In this document: one piece after another, positions 45,082-53,709 of the stretch
Layout: every line of letters begins with the position of its first letter
How positions within the stretch are numbered: position 1 is the stretch's first letter
Assembly: GCA_021568835.1 (NCBI GenBank)
Contig: JAKGSH010000010.1
Location: 1,984,001-2,048,000 of the forward strand
Length of the DNA: 64,000 nt
Origin: Streptomyces sp. Tue 6430
Lineage (GTDB): Bacteria > Actinomycetota > Actinomycetes > Streptomycetales > Streptomycetaceae
Direction of reading: 5' to 3'
Notes under the pieces: model-generated
Told to the model about the DNA's origin: nothing
The model's database searches: none
The model's input: only the letters and a program-made list of their open reading frames with translations
Program-made: the position numbers and the translations under genes

Positions 45082-46114
45082 AGATGCGGACGCGCAGGAA
45101 GTAGAGGCGGGTCGTCTGTGCGGCGTTCTGGTTGTCGTCGCTGACCAGCAGGACCTTCAGTGCGCCCGCGCCGCGCCCCGTGACCACCATGCCCTCGATG
45201 TTGTCGAGGAGCGGGTTCGGCTGGGGCTGCTTCGCGGTCGCCCCCAGTGACGGGCAGGTCACGAGGTCGGCGAGGAGGGTCTTGGCGACCGGGCGTACGC
45301 CGTCCTGGCCGGTCAGGTGCTCGATCCCGCTGGTGTCCGTGGCGCGGCGGGGGTCGGCGAGGTAGAGGCGGACCGTGTTGCCGACGCCCGCGGTGAAACC
45401 GCGCTCCAGGACGAGGAGGCGGCCGTCGGGGGTCGCCTGCACCTCGGGGACGCCGAGCCCGGTGTCGGCGCGGTAGGCGTACTGGGCGCCGAGCACGAAG
45501 CGGCCGCCGCCGCGCGTCCAGGTCTGGAAGCGGAGCGTGCCGGCCGCGTCGCCGGAGAGGGCGTACTCCATCGACGCGAGCAGGGTACGGCCGCCGGGCA
45601 GCAGGGTCAGGCCCTCGAAGGTGCCGTTGGGAACGGCGCGGCCGGCCGGGGCGACCCGCAGCGCGTCCGGGACGGGGAGGCGGTCGAGGATCGCGCCGGA
45701 GGGGCTGTGACGGCGTACGGAGGGCTCCGTCTCGGAGGTGACCAGGAAGGTGCCGTCCCGGTCGGCGACCAGGCCCTCGGAGTCCAGGGCGGCGCCGTTC
45801 TCGTCGGCGAGGGGGACGACCGCGGTCGGCCGCAGGGTCCGCGCGTCGAGGCGGAACAGGGCGGAGCGGTCGGACAGGGCCGTGAGGGCGCCGCCGGGGC
45901 CTGCCCCGCCGGAGCGGGACCGGGCGAGCGCGGAGAGGTTGCCGACGAAGGTGCCGTCGTACGTCGTCTTGTCGAGGGCGTCGGAGAAGCGGTCGAGGGA
46001 GACCGAGGCCGAACAGGCGTGGCTCTGAACGGCGTTCGCCGGTCCGGCGGCGACCAGGCAGGTGGCCGCCGCCAGGCCGGCGGTGAAGGTGGCGAGTACG
46101 GTTCGCAGGCGCAT
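45080..46114 (-). CDS. Secreted esterase-like/phytase-like protein
   Basis: A 344-residue exported protein of the 'esterase-like activity of phytase' group (PF13449-type beta propeller). The signal peptide is LRTVLATFTAGLAAATCLVA with cleavage near ANAVQSHA. Blocks include LADENGAALDSEGLVADRDG, FLVTSETEPSVRRHSPSGAI, VPNGTFEGLTLLPGGRTLL and NIEGMVVTGRG near the C-terminus, as expected for blades with metal-binding acidic residues. ATG 46114 is chosen for the signal peptide. Activity on phosphate esters is only inferred from the family name. Confidence 0.78.
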   Translation of the reverse strand: MRLRTVLATFTAGLAAATCLVAAGPANAVQSHACSASVSLDRFSDALDKTTYDGTFVGNLSALARSRSGGAGPGGALTALSDRSALFRLDARTLRPTAVVPLADENGAALDSEGLVADRDGTFLVTSETEPSVRRHSPSGAILDRLPVPDALRVAPAGRAVPNGTFEGLTLLPGGRTLLASMEYALSGDAAGTLRFQTWTRGGGRFVLGAQYAYRADTGLGVPEVQATPDGRLLVLERGFTAGVGNTVRLYLADPRRATDTSGIEHLTGQDGVRPVAKTLLADLVTCPSLGATAKQPQPNPLLDNIEGMVVTGRGAGALKVLLVSDDNQNAAQTTRLYFLRVRI

Positions 46115-46186
46115 GACGGTCACCGTAGGGCGTGCGGGTGACGGGCCGTGGAACAAGCCGTCAAATATGCGGTGGAACACCGTCCT

Positions 46187-47088
46187 TCAGGAAGCGGCGA
46201 GGTCCCGGTGGATGACCTTGGCGACGCCCTGGATGGTGGTGATGCCGTAACTCATGGTGCTGTTGCCGTGGGTGAGGACGGTGATGGTGTAGTCGTGGCC
46301 GCCGCCCTTGAAGGTGCCGACGCTGTGCACCCGCCAGCCGTGGGTGGCGCGCGAGAGCCAGCCGTTCTTGACGTGCCAGTTGACCCCGGCGGGCCGCCCG
46401 TAGGGGTGCCCCAGCGCTGCGACGAGATGACCTTCGCCATCAGTGTGTTGACGTAGGCGCGCGAGGTGTCGGTGAGGACGGTGTTCCTGGCCGTGAGGAG
46501 CTTGAGCAGCTTCTGCTCGTCGGTGACGGTGATCTGGGTCAGGCCCCAGTAGTTGTTGGCGCCCGGCTTGGTCTGCGTCATTCTGGCGGCCGTGAGGAAC
46601 GCCCTGATCTTCGTCAGGCCGAGCTGCTTCCACAGGGTGGAGGTGGAGGCGTTGTCCGACTTGGTGATCATCGCCGTGGCGAGGGTCTTCTCACGGCTGG
46701 TCAGCGTCCTGCCGTGCTTCTGCGCGTCCCACAGCAGCGCGGACAGGACGGTGACCTTGACGATGCTGGCCGAGTCGAAGGCCGTGGAGGCGCGCAGGGT
46801 GCAGGTGGTGTTGGTGCTGCGGTCGTAGAGGCCGACGGCGACCGTGCCCTTGCGGGTGGCGAGCGCCGCGGTGATGTCCTTCTTCAGCTTGGCGGCGAGG
46901 CCGGCCTTGGCCGACGTGCAGGCGACGGTCGGGGTGGCGGCCGCGGCCGGCGTGGCGGCGGCCACCCCGGTGAGGAGGATGCCGGCGCCGAGGGCGGTGG
47001 CGACGAGGCCTCGCGTGCGCCCGGTTCGCCCGTGTCTCGCCCGTCCGGATCCGAGTTCGGGTCCGGTTCTGGATATGCGGAGAGTCAT
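46187..47088 (-). CDS. Secreted class A beta-lactamase-type serine hydrolase, with an apparent frameshift
   Basis: The corrected product has 300 residues. The signal peptide is LVATALGAGILLTGVAAATP with AAAATP cleavage. The S-x-x-K motif is DSASIVKVTVLSALL, SDN is MITKSDNASTSTLW, and the KTG position reads WHVKNGWLSRATHG (K-N-G). This places it in the beta-lactamase/D-Ala-D-Ala-carboxypeptidase-like group rather than among proven lactamases. The frame breaks at GGGG 46403-46406 (top strand): SSQRWGTP must continue YGRPAGVNWHVKNG, which one extra base allows. ATG 47088 precedes a basic n-region. Function may be peptidoglycan-related or beta-lactam hydrolysis. Confidence 0.77.
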
Positions 47089-47179
47089 GCCATGGTGACT
47101 CGCACATACGACCGATAGTTGTACGTGTGCTCCGGGAATCGGATTCGTCGCGCGCCGGAGCGGTGGGTAGGCATGGGGC

Positions 47180-47557
47180 ATGCCGAACGAGACACCGAAC
47201 GGGCACTTCCGGGCAGGACAGTTGGGCGCCGCCCTGTGGGTGCTGCGCCGCCTGGCCGTGCCCGACGCCAAGGCTCCCGAAGAGAGCGCGTTCCGCGGGA
47301 AGAAGGTCCCCGTCCAGCTCCTGGCCGGTGACCAGGCGTCCCTGATGAAGAACCTCCTGCTCGCGAGGCGTCGCGGCGGAGACCGCTGGAAGGCGGCGGC
47401 CGAGGTGTTCCGCGACATCCCGGACCTCCTCCCGTCGAACCTGCCGGGCAACACGATGGAGCCGGGCGAGGAGAACGCCTTCATCGCCGGACATCAGAAG
47501 CAGATCGCCGCCTACAAGGAGAAGTTCGGGGCGCTGGTGGGTGACGTGGCCGGGTGA
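47180..47557 (+). CDS. Hypothetical protein
   Basis: A 125-residue soluble protein without recognised domains. It has plausible streptomycete codon use and starts at ATG 47180. The sequence is basic in the middle (LLLARRRGGDRWKAAAEVFR) and helical toward the end (ENAFIAGHQKQIAAYKEKFG). It lies divergent from the serine-hydrolase gene, with only 91 bases between. There is no evidence for an operon partner; the following gene begins 216 bases downstream. Confidence 0.5.
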   Translation: MPNETPNGHFRAGQLGAALWVLRRLAVPDAKAPEESAFRGKKVPVQLLAGDQASLMKNLLLARRRGGDRWKAAAEVFRDIPDLLPSNLPGNTMEPGEENAFIAGHQKQIAAYKEKFGALVGDVAG

Positions 47558-47773
47558 CCTGGTGGCCGGGTGGCCCGGCGGCCGGGTGCCCCGGTGACCC
47601 GGCGTCCCGCGGCGGCGCCCCGGACGGGTGCCGCCCACCGGGCTCGCTCCCCGCCTCCTCGCCCACTCCCCTGCCCGCTCTCCGCCCACTCCCCTGTCCG
47701 CTCTCCGCCGGCTCACAGGTGGCCACCAGGCTGGGCACAGCCCTCACCCATCGGCGCTCTGCACGGTGGACCG

Positions 47774-50077
47774 GTGACATCAGCCACCGATCTCCCCCAC
47801 CCGACCGTGTCCTCCGACCGGCCGCCGCCCGCGGCGGACCCGGCGTCGAACCCGGCGCCCCCGCCGGACAAGGCGCCGCGCTGGTCGCTCCCCGCGCTGC
47901 TCGCGATCCTGGTGCTGGCGGCGGTGCTGTACTCCTGGAACCTCTCCGGCTCCGGGCTCAACAGCTTCTACAGCGCCGCCGTGCTGAGCGGCACCCAGAG
48001 CTGGAAGGCCTGGTTCTTCGGCTCGTTGGACGCGGGGAACTTCCTCACCGTCGACAAGCCGCCGTTCGCCCTGATGGTGATGGGCCTGTCCTGCCGCGTG
48101 TTCGGCTTCGGGACCTGGCAGATGATGCTGCCGACGATCCTGACCGCCCTCGGCACGATCTGGATCCTGCACGCGAGCGTGAAGCGGGTCTGGGGGCACG
48201 GCGCGGCGGCGGTCGCCGCGCTGGTCCTCGCGCTGACCCCGATCACCGTGGCCATCAACCGGGACAACAACCCCGACACCCTGCTGGTGTTCCTGATGGC
48301 GGGCGGCGCCGCGCTGGCCCTGCGGGCGATGCGCGACGGCAGGCTGCTGCCGCTGCTCGGCTCGGCCGCCTGCTTCGGCCTCGCCTTCAACACCAAGATG
48401 CTCCAGGGCTACATCGCCCTGCCCGCCGTCTTCGCGGTCTACCTGTACGCGGCGCGGCCGAAGCTGGTGAGGCGGCTCGTCAACCTGGCCGCCGCGGCCG
48501 TGGTCCTCGCCGTCTCCAGCTTCTGGTGGGCGGCGGCCGTCTCCCTGGTACCGGCCGACGAGCGGCCCTACATCGGCGGTTCGACCGACGGCACCGCCTG
48601 GAACCTGATCATGGGCTACAACGGCCTCGGCCGGGTCTTCGGCGGCGAGGGCAACGGCGGGGGCGGCGGAGGCGGGGGCGGCGGCTTCTCCGGGACCGCC
48701 GGCATCGGCCGGATGTTCAACGACGTCCTCGGCGGCCAGATCTCCTGGCTGATCCCCTTCGCGGCGATCGCCGCCGTCGGCGGCGTCGTCCGGTGCGGGC
48801 GCGCCCCGCGCACCGACCCCACCCGCGCCGCGCTGGCGATGTGGGGCGGCTGGACGGTCCTGCACTACCTCACCTTCGCCCTGGCGGAGGGCACCATGCA
48901 CCCCTACTACACGACCGCCCTCGCCCCGGGCATCGCGGCGCTGTGCGGGGGCGGCGGCCTGATGCTGCTGCGGGCCTTCCGCGCCGAGAAGCGGTGGGTG
49001 TGGGTGCTGCCGCTCGCCCTCGCGATCACGGCCGTCTGGGCGATCGTGCTGCTGCGCCGGGCCTCCGGCTGGAACACCTGGCTGTGGCCCGCCGTCGGGA
49101 TCGTGATGGCGCTCGCGATCATGGGCCTGCTGGTGTTCCGCTCGGGCCACCGCGCCCGGCTGCTGGCGGCCTCGGTGGCCGCGGCGGTCGTCGCGTCGGT
49201 GGCCGGTCCGGCGGCGTACGCCTGGTCGGTGCCGTCCGGTTCGGGCGGCGGGATGGGCGGGACGAATCCGACGGCCGGCCCCACGACCGGGAGCGGCGGC
49301 TTCGGCGGCGGCACGGGCGGCGGCCGGGGCGGGTTCCCGGGCGCCGGCGGCGAGCAGGCAGCAGGCCCGTCCGCTGGACAGGCGGGCGGACAGGCCGACG
49401 GGCAGCCGGGCGGCGGGGCCGGCGGCTTCCCCGGGGCCGGCGAGCAGCCGGGCGGTACGCCTCCCGGCGGCACCGCGACCGGCGGCGGTACGGCACCGGG
49501 CGGCACCGCCCCGGAGGGCGACACCGGTACGGGCGACGGCCCCGGCGGCGGCGCCATGGGAGGCGGCGCGGGCGGCGGCATGGGCGGCGGCGCGAGCACC
49601 GAGTTGCTCTCCTACCTGAAGAAGAACCAGGACGGCGCGAAGTGGCTCCTGGCCGTGTCGAGTTCGCAGTCCGCCGCACAGCTCGTCCTCAGCAGCGGTG
49701 AGCCGGTGATCTCCATGTGGGGCTGGTCCGGCTCCGACAACGCGATGACGCTGGCGAGGCTGAAGGAGCTGGTGAAGAAGGGCGAACTGCACTACGTCCA
49801 GCTCGGCGGCGGCATGGGAGGCGGCGGCATGGGCGGCGGCTCCACGGCCGACTCCGAGGTGACGGAGTGGGTGCAGAAGAACGGGACGGCGGTGAAGGAG
49901 AGCGACTACGGCTCGGCGGCCGCTTCCGGCTCCGGCACCTCCGGCTCCGGCACCTCCAGCACCTCCGGCACCTCCAGCACCTCCGACGCCTCCAGCACCT
50001 CCGACGCCTCGTCCTCGTCCTCGTCGCAGAGCGACCAGTCGACGGTCTACCGGCTGGACCCGTCGGACGTGAACTGA
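47774..50077 (+). CDS. GT39-type polytopic membrane glycosyltransferase with Gly-rich extension
   Basis: A 767-residue ArnT/PMT-like (GT39) enzyme, which uses a lipid-linked sugar donor on the outer face of the membrane. About eleven hydrophobic helices span residues 37-490. Family motifs include GTQSWKAWFFGSLDAGNF, FLTVDKPPFALMVMGLS and ITVAINRDNNPDTLLVF. A run of ten glycines (about 293-302) sits in an extracytoplasmic loop. After the last helix there is a 130-residue Gly/Pro/Thr-rich linker. An outer domain (STELLSYLKKNQDGAKWLLA) follows, then a Ser/Thr tail. GTG 47774 is chosen by homology. Mannosyl- or arabinosyl-type transfer is inferred. Confidence 0.8.
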   Translation: MTSATDLPHPTVSSDRPPPAADPASNPAPPPDKAPRWSLPALLAILVLAAVLYSWNLSGSGLNSFYSAAVLSGTQSWKAWFFGSLDAGNFLTVDKPPFALMVMGLSCRVFGFGTWQMMLPTILTALGTIWILHASVKRVWGHGAAAVAALVLALTPITVAINRDNNPDTLLVFLMAGGAALALRAMRDGRLLPLLGSAACFGLAFNTKMLQGYIALPAVFAVYLYAARPKLVRRLVNLAAAAVVLAVSSFWWAAAVSLVPADERPYIGGSTDGTAWNLIMGYNGLGRVFGGEGNGGGGGGGGGGFSGTAGIGRMFNDVLGGQISWLIPFAAIAAVGGVVRCGRAPRTDPTRAALAMWGGWTVLHYLTFALAEGTMHPYYTTALAPGIAALCGGGGLMLLRAFRAEKRWVWVLPLALAITAVWAIVLLRRASGWNTWLWPAVGIVMALAIMGLLVFRSGHRARLLAASVAAAVVASVAGPAAYAWSVPSGSGGGMGGTNPTAGPTTGSGGFGGGTGGGRGGFPGAGGEQAAGPSAGQAGGQADGQPGGGAGGFPGAGEQPGGTPPGGTATGGGTAPGGTAPEGDTGTGDGPGGGAMGGGAGGGMGGGASTELLSYLKKNQDGAKWLLAVSSSQSAAQLVLSSGEPVISMWGWSGSDNAMTLARLKELVKKGELHYVQLGGGMGGGGMGGGSTADSEVTEWVQKNGTAVKESDYGSAAASGSGTSGSGTSSTSGTSSTSDASSTSDASSSSSSQSDQSTVYRLDPSDVN

Positions 50078-50116
50078 CCGCACGCCGACGGCACATCGGT
50101 CCGCCCACCGGCGAGG

Positions 50117-50147
50117 AACGGCCCCTGACTCCCTGTCAGGGGCCGTT
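50117..50147 (+). terminator. Rho-independent terminator after the GT39 gene
   Basis: AACGGCCCCTGAC (50117-50129) pairs with GTCAGGGGCCGTT (50135-50147) over TCCCT and is followed by TTTG, giving one of the few U-tract terminators in the window. Confidence 0.85.
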
Positions 50148-50292
50148 TTGCGCCATCAACTCGCGTAGACAAGGGGTAATTTGCCGGTCCCCGTCATCTG
50201 ATCGACATGTCAGATTCATTGCCTTGACCGCATGTGCATGTCACTCTCCCGATTGCCGCCCCCACTCAACACGCGTAGATCGGACTCCCCAC

Positions 50293-51096
50293 ATGCTGAC
50301 GACACGCATACGCCGCTGGAAGCCGGTGGCGCTCGCCACCACCGCCGTCCTGGTCGGCCTCACCGTGCCCGCGCTCACCGCGACCCCCGCCGCGGCGACC
50401 ACGACGGCGTACGACTCGACGTACTACAAGAACGCGGTCGGCAAGACGGGTGCGAGCCTGAAGTCCTCGCTGCACACGATCATCACGCCCCAGACGAAGA
50501 TCTCGTACTCCGCGGTCTGGAACGCGCTGAAGGTCACCGACCAGGACCCGAACAACAGCAACAACGTGATCCTGCTGTACAGCGGCGTCTCGCGCAGCAA
50601 GTCCCTCAACGGCGGCAGTGTCGGCAACTGGAACCGCGAACACACGTGGGCCAAGTCCCACGGCGACTTCGGCGAGGTGACCGGTCCCGGCACCGACCTG
50701 CACCACCTGCGCCCGGCGGACGTCCAGGTCAACAGCATCCGCGGCAACAAGGACTTCGACAACGGCGGCAGCACGGTCAGCGGCGGAGGCGGCAGCCTCA
50801 CGGACTCCGACTCCTTCGAGCCGCGCGACGCGGACAAGGGCGACGTGGCCCGCATGATCCTGTACATGGCCGTGCGCTACGACGGCGGCGACGGCTTCGC
50901 CGACCTCGAGCCGAACGAGAGCGTCAACAACGGCAGCAACCCGTACATGGGCAGGCTCTCCGTCCTCAAGCAGTGGAACGAGCAGGACCCGCCGAGCGCC
51001 TTCGAGGAGAAGCGCAACCAGGTCATCTACGACACCTACCAGCACAACCGCAACCCGTTCATCGACCACCCGGAGTGGGTCGAGGCGATCTGGTAG
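50293..51096 (+). CDS. Secreted endonuclease I family nuclease
   Basis: A 267-residue exported DNase of the endonuclease I (EndA/NucM) beta-beta-alpha-metal group. The signal peptide spans WKPVALATTAVLVGLTVPAL with cleavage near TPAAATT. The catalytic block is GNWNREHTWAKSHGDFG (R-E-H with general-base His), followed by GTDLHHLRPADVQVNSIRGN, which supplies the second His and metal-binding Asn. DKGDVARMILYMAVRY is the conserved helix. ATG 50293 begins the signal. It probably degrades extracellular DNA for nutrients or during development. It is monocistronic, flanked by terminators on both sides. Confidence 0.88.
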   Translation: MLTTRIRRWKPVALATTAVLVGLTVPALTATPAAATTTAYDSTYYKNAVGKTGASLKSSLHTIITPQTKISYSAVWNALKVTDQDPNNSNNVILLYSGVSRSKSLNGGSVGNWNREHTWAKSHGDFGEVTGPGTDLHHLRPADVQVNSIRGNKDFDNGGSTVSGGGGSLTDSDSFEPRDADKGDVARMILYMAVRYDGGDGFADLEPNESVNNGSNPYMGRLSVLKQWNEQDPPSAFEEKRNQVIYDTYQHNRNPFIDHPEWVEAIW

Positions 51097-51121
51097 ACGG
51101 GCGGTTCCGCACCGTCACGAC

Positions 51122-51156
51122 CGGCCGGCCGGCCGCGGGGTCCGTTCCCGCGGCCG
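51122..51156 (+). terminator. Hairpin terminator after the endonuclease gene
   Basis: CGGCCGGCCGCGGG (51122-51135) pairs with CCCGCGGCCGGCCG (51143-51156), 25 bases after the stop. The 51097-51396 gap also holds a 20-base direct repeat (CCCGTCACGAGCGCGCGGAA, near 51174 and 51196) and the GAAGGAG site for the next gene, but no further gene. Confidence 0.75.
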
Positions 51157-51396
51157 GCCGCTGTCGTCGGTCCCGTCACGAGCGCGCGGAAGTCCCGTCA
51201 CGAGCGCGCGGAAAAGGATTTGAGCGGGCGGTGCCCCGCTGCTACTTTCGCGGCGGACCGTGACGTCGCCGTAGGGAGGTGAGACCCGTGAACGCAGTTA
51301 CCCATGGGTGCTCCCCCAACCCGTCACGGTCCGGCGGCTGACGTCCGGTGTCGCCAGGAGCGCCTGAGATCGAGGCACTCCTCGAAGGAGACACCG

Positions 51397-52188
51397 ATGA
51401 ACACGAAGCCTTTCCCCTCCGGCCCGGGCGAGAACGCGGTGACGGTCACGCGCGTCGCGGACCGGCAATGGCACGCTCTGGACGACGACCTGGTGGTCGG
51501 CCGCGGGCATGCGGAGCACCGGCCCGACGGACGCCTGTTCGTCAGCATCGACGCCTGGCACGATGCCGCCTTCGACCGGCTCGCCGAGGCGATGCCGGCG
51601 GAACTGCCCGCGCCGCTGTACACGGTGGTCGACGAGGCCGACGCCGAACTGACGGCCGGCTGGCGGCGGGCGGGTTTCACCGTCCGGCGCCGTGAGTGGG
51701 AGTACGTCGTGCCCACCGATCCGCGGGTCACGGGGCTCGAAACGGTCCTGCCGCCCTCGGGCGTGACGATCGTGCCCGCCGGACAGGCGGACGAGAGCCT
51801 GCTGCGGGCGGTGGACCGCGCGATCCGTGACGAGGTCGAGGCGGCCGTCGGGTGGCAGTCGATGCCCGCGGAGGTCGTTCCCCGCCCCGAGGGCGACACC
51901 GTCGTCGACCCGTCGCTGTACACGGTGGCCGCGGCGCCGGACCGCTACCTGGGGCTGATCCGGGTGGTGAGGGTGAAGCGCCCGCGCATCGGGCTGGTCG
52001 CGGTCCGGGCCGGCGAGCAGCGCCGCGGCATCGCGCGGGCGCTGCTGGCCCATGCCCTGGGGACGCTGCACCGCTCGGGGGCCACGGCGGCCTGGGCCGA
52101 GGTCGACGAGTCCAACCGGGCGGCCTCGGCGCTGTTCGAGGGCATCGGCGCCCGGCCGGCGAGCAGCAACCTGGAACTGGTGCGATGA
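51397..52188 (+). CDS. GNAT-family N-acetyltransferase coupled to IF-1
   Basis: A 263-residue acetyltransferase with a divergent N-terminal half (VVGRGHAEHRPDGRLFVSID) and a C-terminal GNAT domain. IGLVAVRAGEQRRGIARALL carries the Q/R-x-x-G-x-A acetyl-CoA motif, followed by WAEVDESNRAASALFEGIGA. GAAGGAG lies six bases before ATG 51397. Its TGA overlaps the ATG of a translation initiation factor IF-1 gene, indicating coupled synthesis. A ribosomal or translation-factor acceptor is an attractive but untested idea. Confidence 0.82.
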   Translation: MNTKPFPSGPGENAVTVTRVADRQWHALDDDLVVGRGHAEHRPDGRLFVSIDAWHDAAFDRLAEAMPAELPAPLYTVVDEADAELTAGWRRAGFTVRRREWEYVVPTDPRVTGLETVLPPSGVTIVPAGQADESLLRAVDRAIRDEVEAAVGWQSMPAEVVPRPEGDTVVDPSLYTVAAAPDRYLGLIRVVRVKRPRIGLVAVRAGEQRRGIARALLAHALGTLHRSGATAAWAEVDESNRAASALFEGIGARPASSNLELVR

Positions 52189-52409
52189 CGGGGAACAGGA
52201 ACGTCGTCGAGGTCGAGGGCAGGGTCGTCGAGTGCCTGCGCAGCGCCATGTTCACCGTGGAGCTCGAGAACGGCCACCAGGTGCTCGCGCACATCAGCGG
52301 GAAGATCCGCAAGAACTACATCAAGATCATGCTGGAGGACCGGGTCCTGGTGGAACTCCCGCCGTACGACCTGACACGCGGCCGGATCGTGTTCCGGTAC
52401 CGGAACTAG
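52185..52409 (+). CDS. infA: Translation initiation factor IF-1 (additional copy)
   Basis: A 74-residue S1/OB-fold protein. MFTVELENGHQVLAHISGKI, RKNYIKIMLEDRVLVELPPY and DLTRGRIVFRYRN match IF-1 throughout, including the basic RKNYI ribosome-contact patch. Bacterial infA normally sits in the rpmJ-rpsM-rpsK ribosomal cluster. Here it stands instead behind an acetyltransferase, sharing ATGA with it, so this is probably a second, specialised IF-1. It would occupy the ribosomal A-site region with 30S subunits. A terminator follows 32 bases on. Confidence 0.88.
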   Translation: MTGNRNVVEVEGRVVECLRSAMFTVELENGHQVLAHISGKIRKNYIKIMLEDRVLVELPPYDLTRGRIVFRYRN

Positions 52410-52741
52410 CGTCGGCCGGCATCTTCCTCGGCAGCTGATCCCGGGGCCCGGTCACGAAACGCCGTGACCGGGCCCCGGCGATGGCTGGATCCCGGCGAGA
52501 TGACCGGCACGAAGTCGATCCGGCGCAGCACCGCCCTGAACCGGTAGGCCTGGTGGAGACAGCTCTGTCTGACGGACAGCCTCTCCAGCGGTGTCCACGT
52601 CACCGACTCCGGGTCGAACTCGGTCAACTCCGCCAGCAGTTCCCCACAGGCCTTGCGCAGAGCGTGGTGGTACCGCGCGGCCGCCCTGCGGCTGACGGTC
52701 GCAATCCATGCCTTGAAGCCGCCGGGCAGCACGGTGGTCAC
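52406..52741 (-). CDS. Small hypothetical protein, 3' end uncertain
   Basis: A 111-residue basic protein starting at GTG 52741 with GGAG six bases before. The first 80 residues look genuine (PGGFKAWIATVSRRAAARYH, LRKACGELLAELTEFDPESV, SCLHQAYRFRAVLRRIDFV), helical and without a known domain. The last 30 codons read straight through a perfect hairpin (52441-52478), implying that the natural stop has been lost, perhaps through a one-base error. It is the last of three leftward small genes. Confidence 0.5.
   Translation of the reverse strand: MTTVLPGGFKAWIATVSRRAAARYHHALRKACGELLAELTEFDPESVTWTPLERLSVRQSCLHQAYRFRAVLRRIDFVPVISPGSSHRRGPVTAFRDRAPGSAAEEDAGRR
52441..52478. terminator. Perfect 15-bp hairpin after infA
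   Basis: CCGGGGCCCGGTCAC (52441-52455) pairs with GTGACCGGGCCCCGG (52464-52478) over an eight-base loop. It lies inside the last codons of the convergent small gene, which suggests that gene really ends upstream of it. Confidence 0.8.
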
Positions 52742-52787
52742 CCAGTGCTCCGCCGGTACGTCCGCACACTCGGCGGAGGTGGGAGGG

Positions 52788-53156
52788 TCAGGTGCCGGGG
52801 TCCTCCTCCGGGGTGGCGTCGGAGGTCCCCTCGTCGTCGTGGGGCACGGGGAGGCGCGCTCCCCTGCTTCGGGCGATCCGATGTACGTCGTGGAGCGACT
52901 CGGCCAAGCGGGCAGCGAGAAACCGGAGTTGAGGTGCGGTGGCCTTGCTGTCGCCCAGGAGATCGACGGCGTGACCGAGAAGGTCGTCGGCCATGTCGAG
53001 CTGGACGGCCTCGACGTCGTCGGCGAGGCGCGAGAGACGGCCGGTGCCGGTGTCGTCGGTGACGAGGTAGCAGGGGTTGCCGTCGAGGTTGGACCAGGGG
53101 AGGAGGCGGGGCCGGCCGACCGCCGTGGCGACGACGTCGTGGCTCTTGTAGATCAC
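52788..53156 (-). CDS. Hypothetical protein linked to XRE/DUF397-type locus
   Basis: A 122-residue acidic protein beginning IYKSHDVVATAVGRPRLLPW at GTG 53156, which overlaps the stop of the preceding gene (GTGA). Central blocks are GNPCYLVTDDTGTGRLSRLA and VQLDMADDLLGHAVDLLGD. The same sort of protein often accompanies XRE/DUF397 regulators in streptomycetes. No catalytic motif or membrane segment is visible; the function is unknown. Confidence 0.6.
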   Translation of the reverse strand: MIYKSHDVVATAVGRPRLLPWSNLDGNPCYLVTDDTGTGRLSRLADDVEAVQLDMADDLLGHAVDLLGDSKATAPQLRFLAARLAESLHDVHRIARSRGARLPVPHDDEGTSDATPEEDPGT

Positions 53157-53515
53157 GCGGCCACCTCGTTGCCCCGGATGCGGCGCGGGCCGACGTCGAC
53201 ACCGTGGATGCGCCGTGGCCCTACGTCGATGCCGTGCACGGCGAGCCAGAGGGTCCGGCGACGGGCGCGCTGCTGCTTGGCCTGCGTGCGCCGTTCGTGG
53301 GCGAGGAGGTAGGGGCGGACGAGCCGGGAGTCCTCGCCGTGGAGGAGGGCCTCGTGCGGGGAGGGGTGGCGGCCGGATGCGACGGGGGCGGCCGGCACGG
53401 GGGTGGGCCGCCCCTCACCCCCGGCGCGGTGCCGGTTCCGGTGACGGTGGCGCCCGGAGGCGGGCAACAGCAGTCGCAGCAGCGGCTCGACGAGGCAGGC
53501 GATACGGTTCAACAC
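53153..53515 (-). CDS. Small conserved streptomycete hypothetical protein
   Basis: A 120-residue basic protein. GTG 53515 is chosen because GGAG lies eight bases upstream and the product then begins LNRIACLVEPLLRLLLPASG, as family members do; the frame is open further 5'. The C-terminus has SRLVRPYLLAHERRTQAKQQ, then RRTLWLAVHGIDVGPRRIHG and a duplicated V/I-D-V-G-P-R-R-I-H/R-G element. It resembles the protein at 8898-9125. It is divergent from the XRE regulator and coupled to the gene at 52788. The function is unknown. Confidence 0.6.
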   Translation of the reverse strand: MLNRIACLVEPLLRLLLPASGRHRHRNRHRAGGEGRPTPVPAAPVASGRHPSPHEALLHGEDSRLVRPYLLAHERRTQAKQQRARRRTLWLAVHGIDVGPRRIHGVDVGPRRIRGNEVAA

Positions 53516-53709
53516 GTCTTCAACTCCGGTGCGGTTGCGGGCCATGCCCCCGGGCCGTCGGTAGCGGTCGCGGGGGTCTTCCGTGCCCGAGGGCAGGACG
53601 ACGTGCATGGACGTCGCTATGTAGCGATCCACTCACAGAGTGAGACGGGCCGGGCTAGGCTCGCCAGGGGGTCGGACGTGACAACGCATCTGTCACATGG
53701 GAGTTGACG

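Noticed and set aside
46187..47088. Confirmed beta-lactamase resistance gene
   Set aside because: The K-T-G box reads K-N-G and no Glu166-type motif is clear, so only a general serine-hydrolase call is justified.
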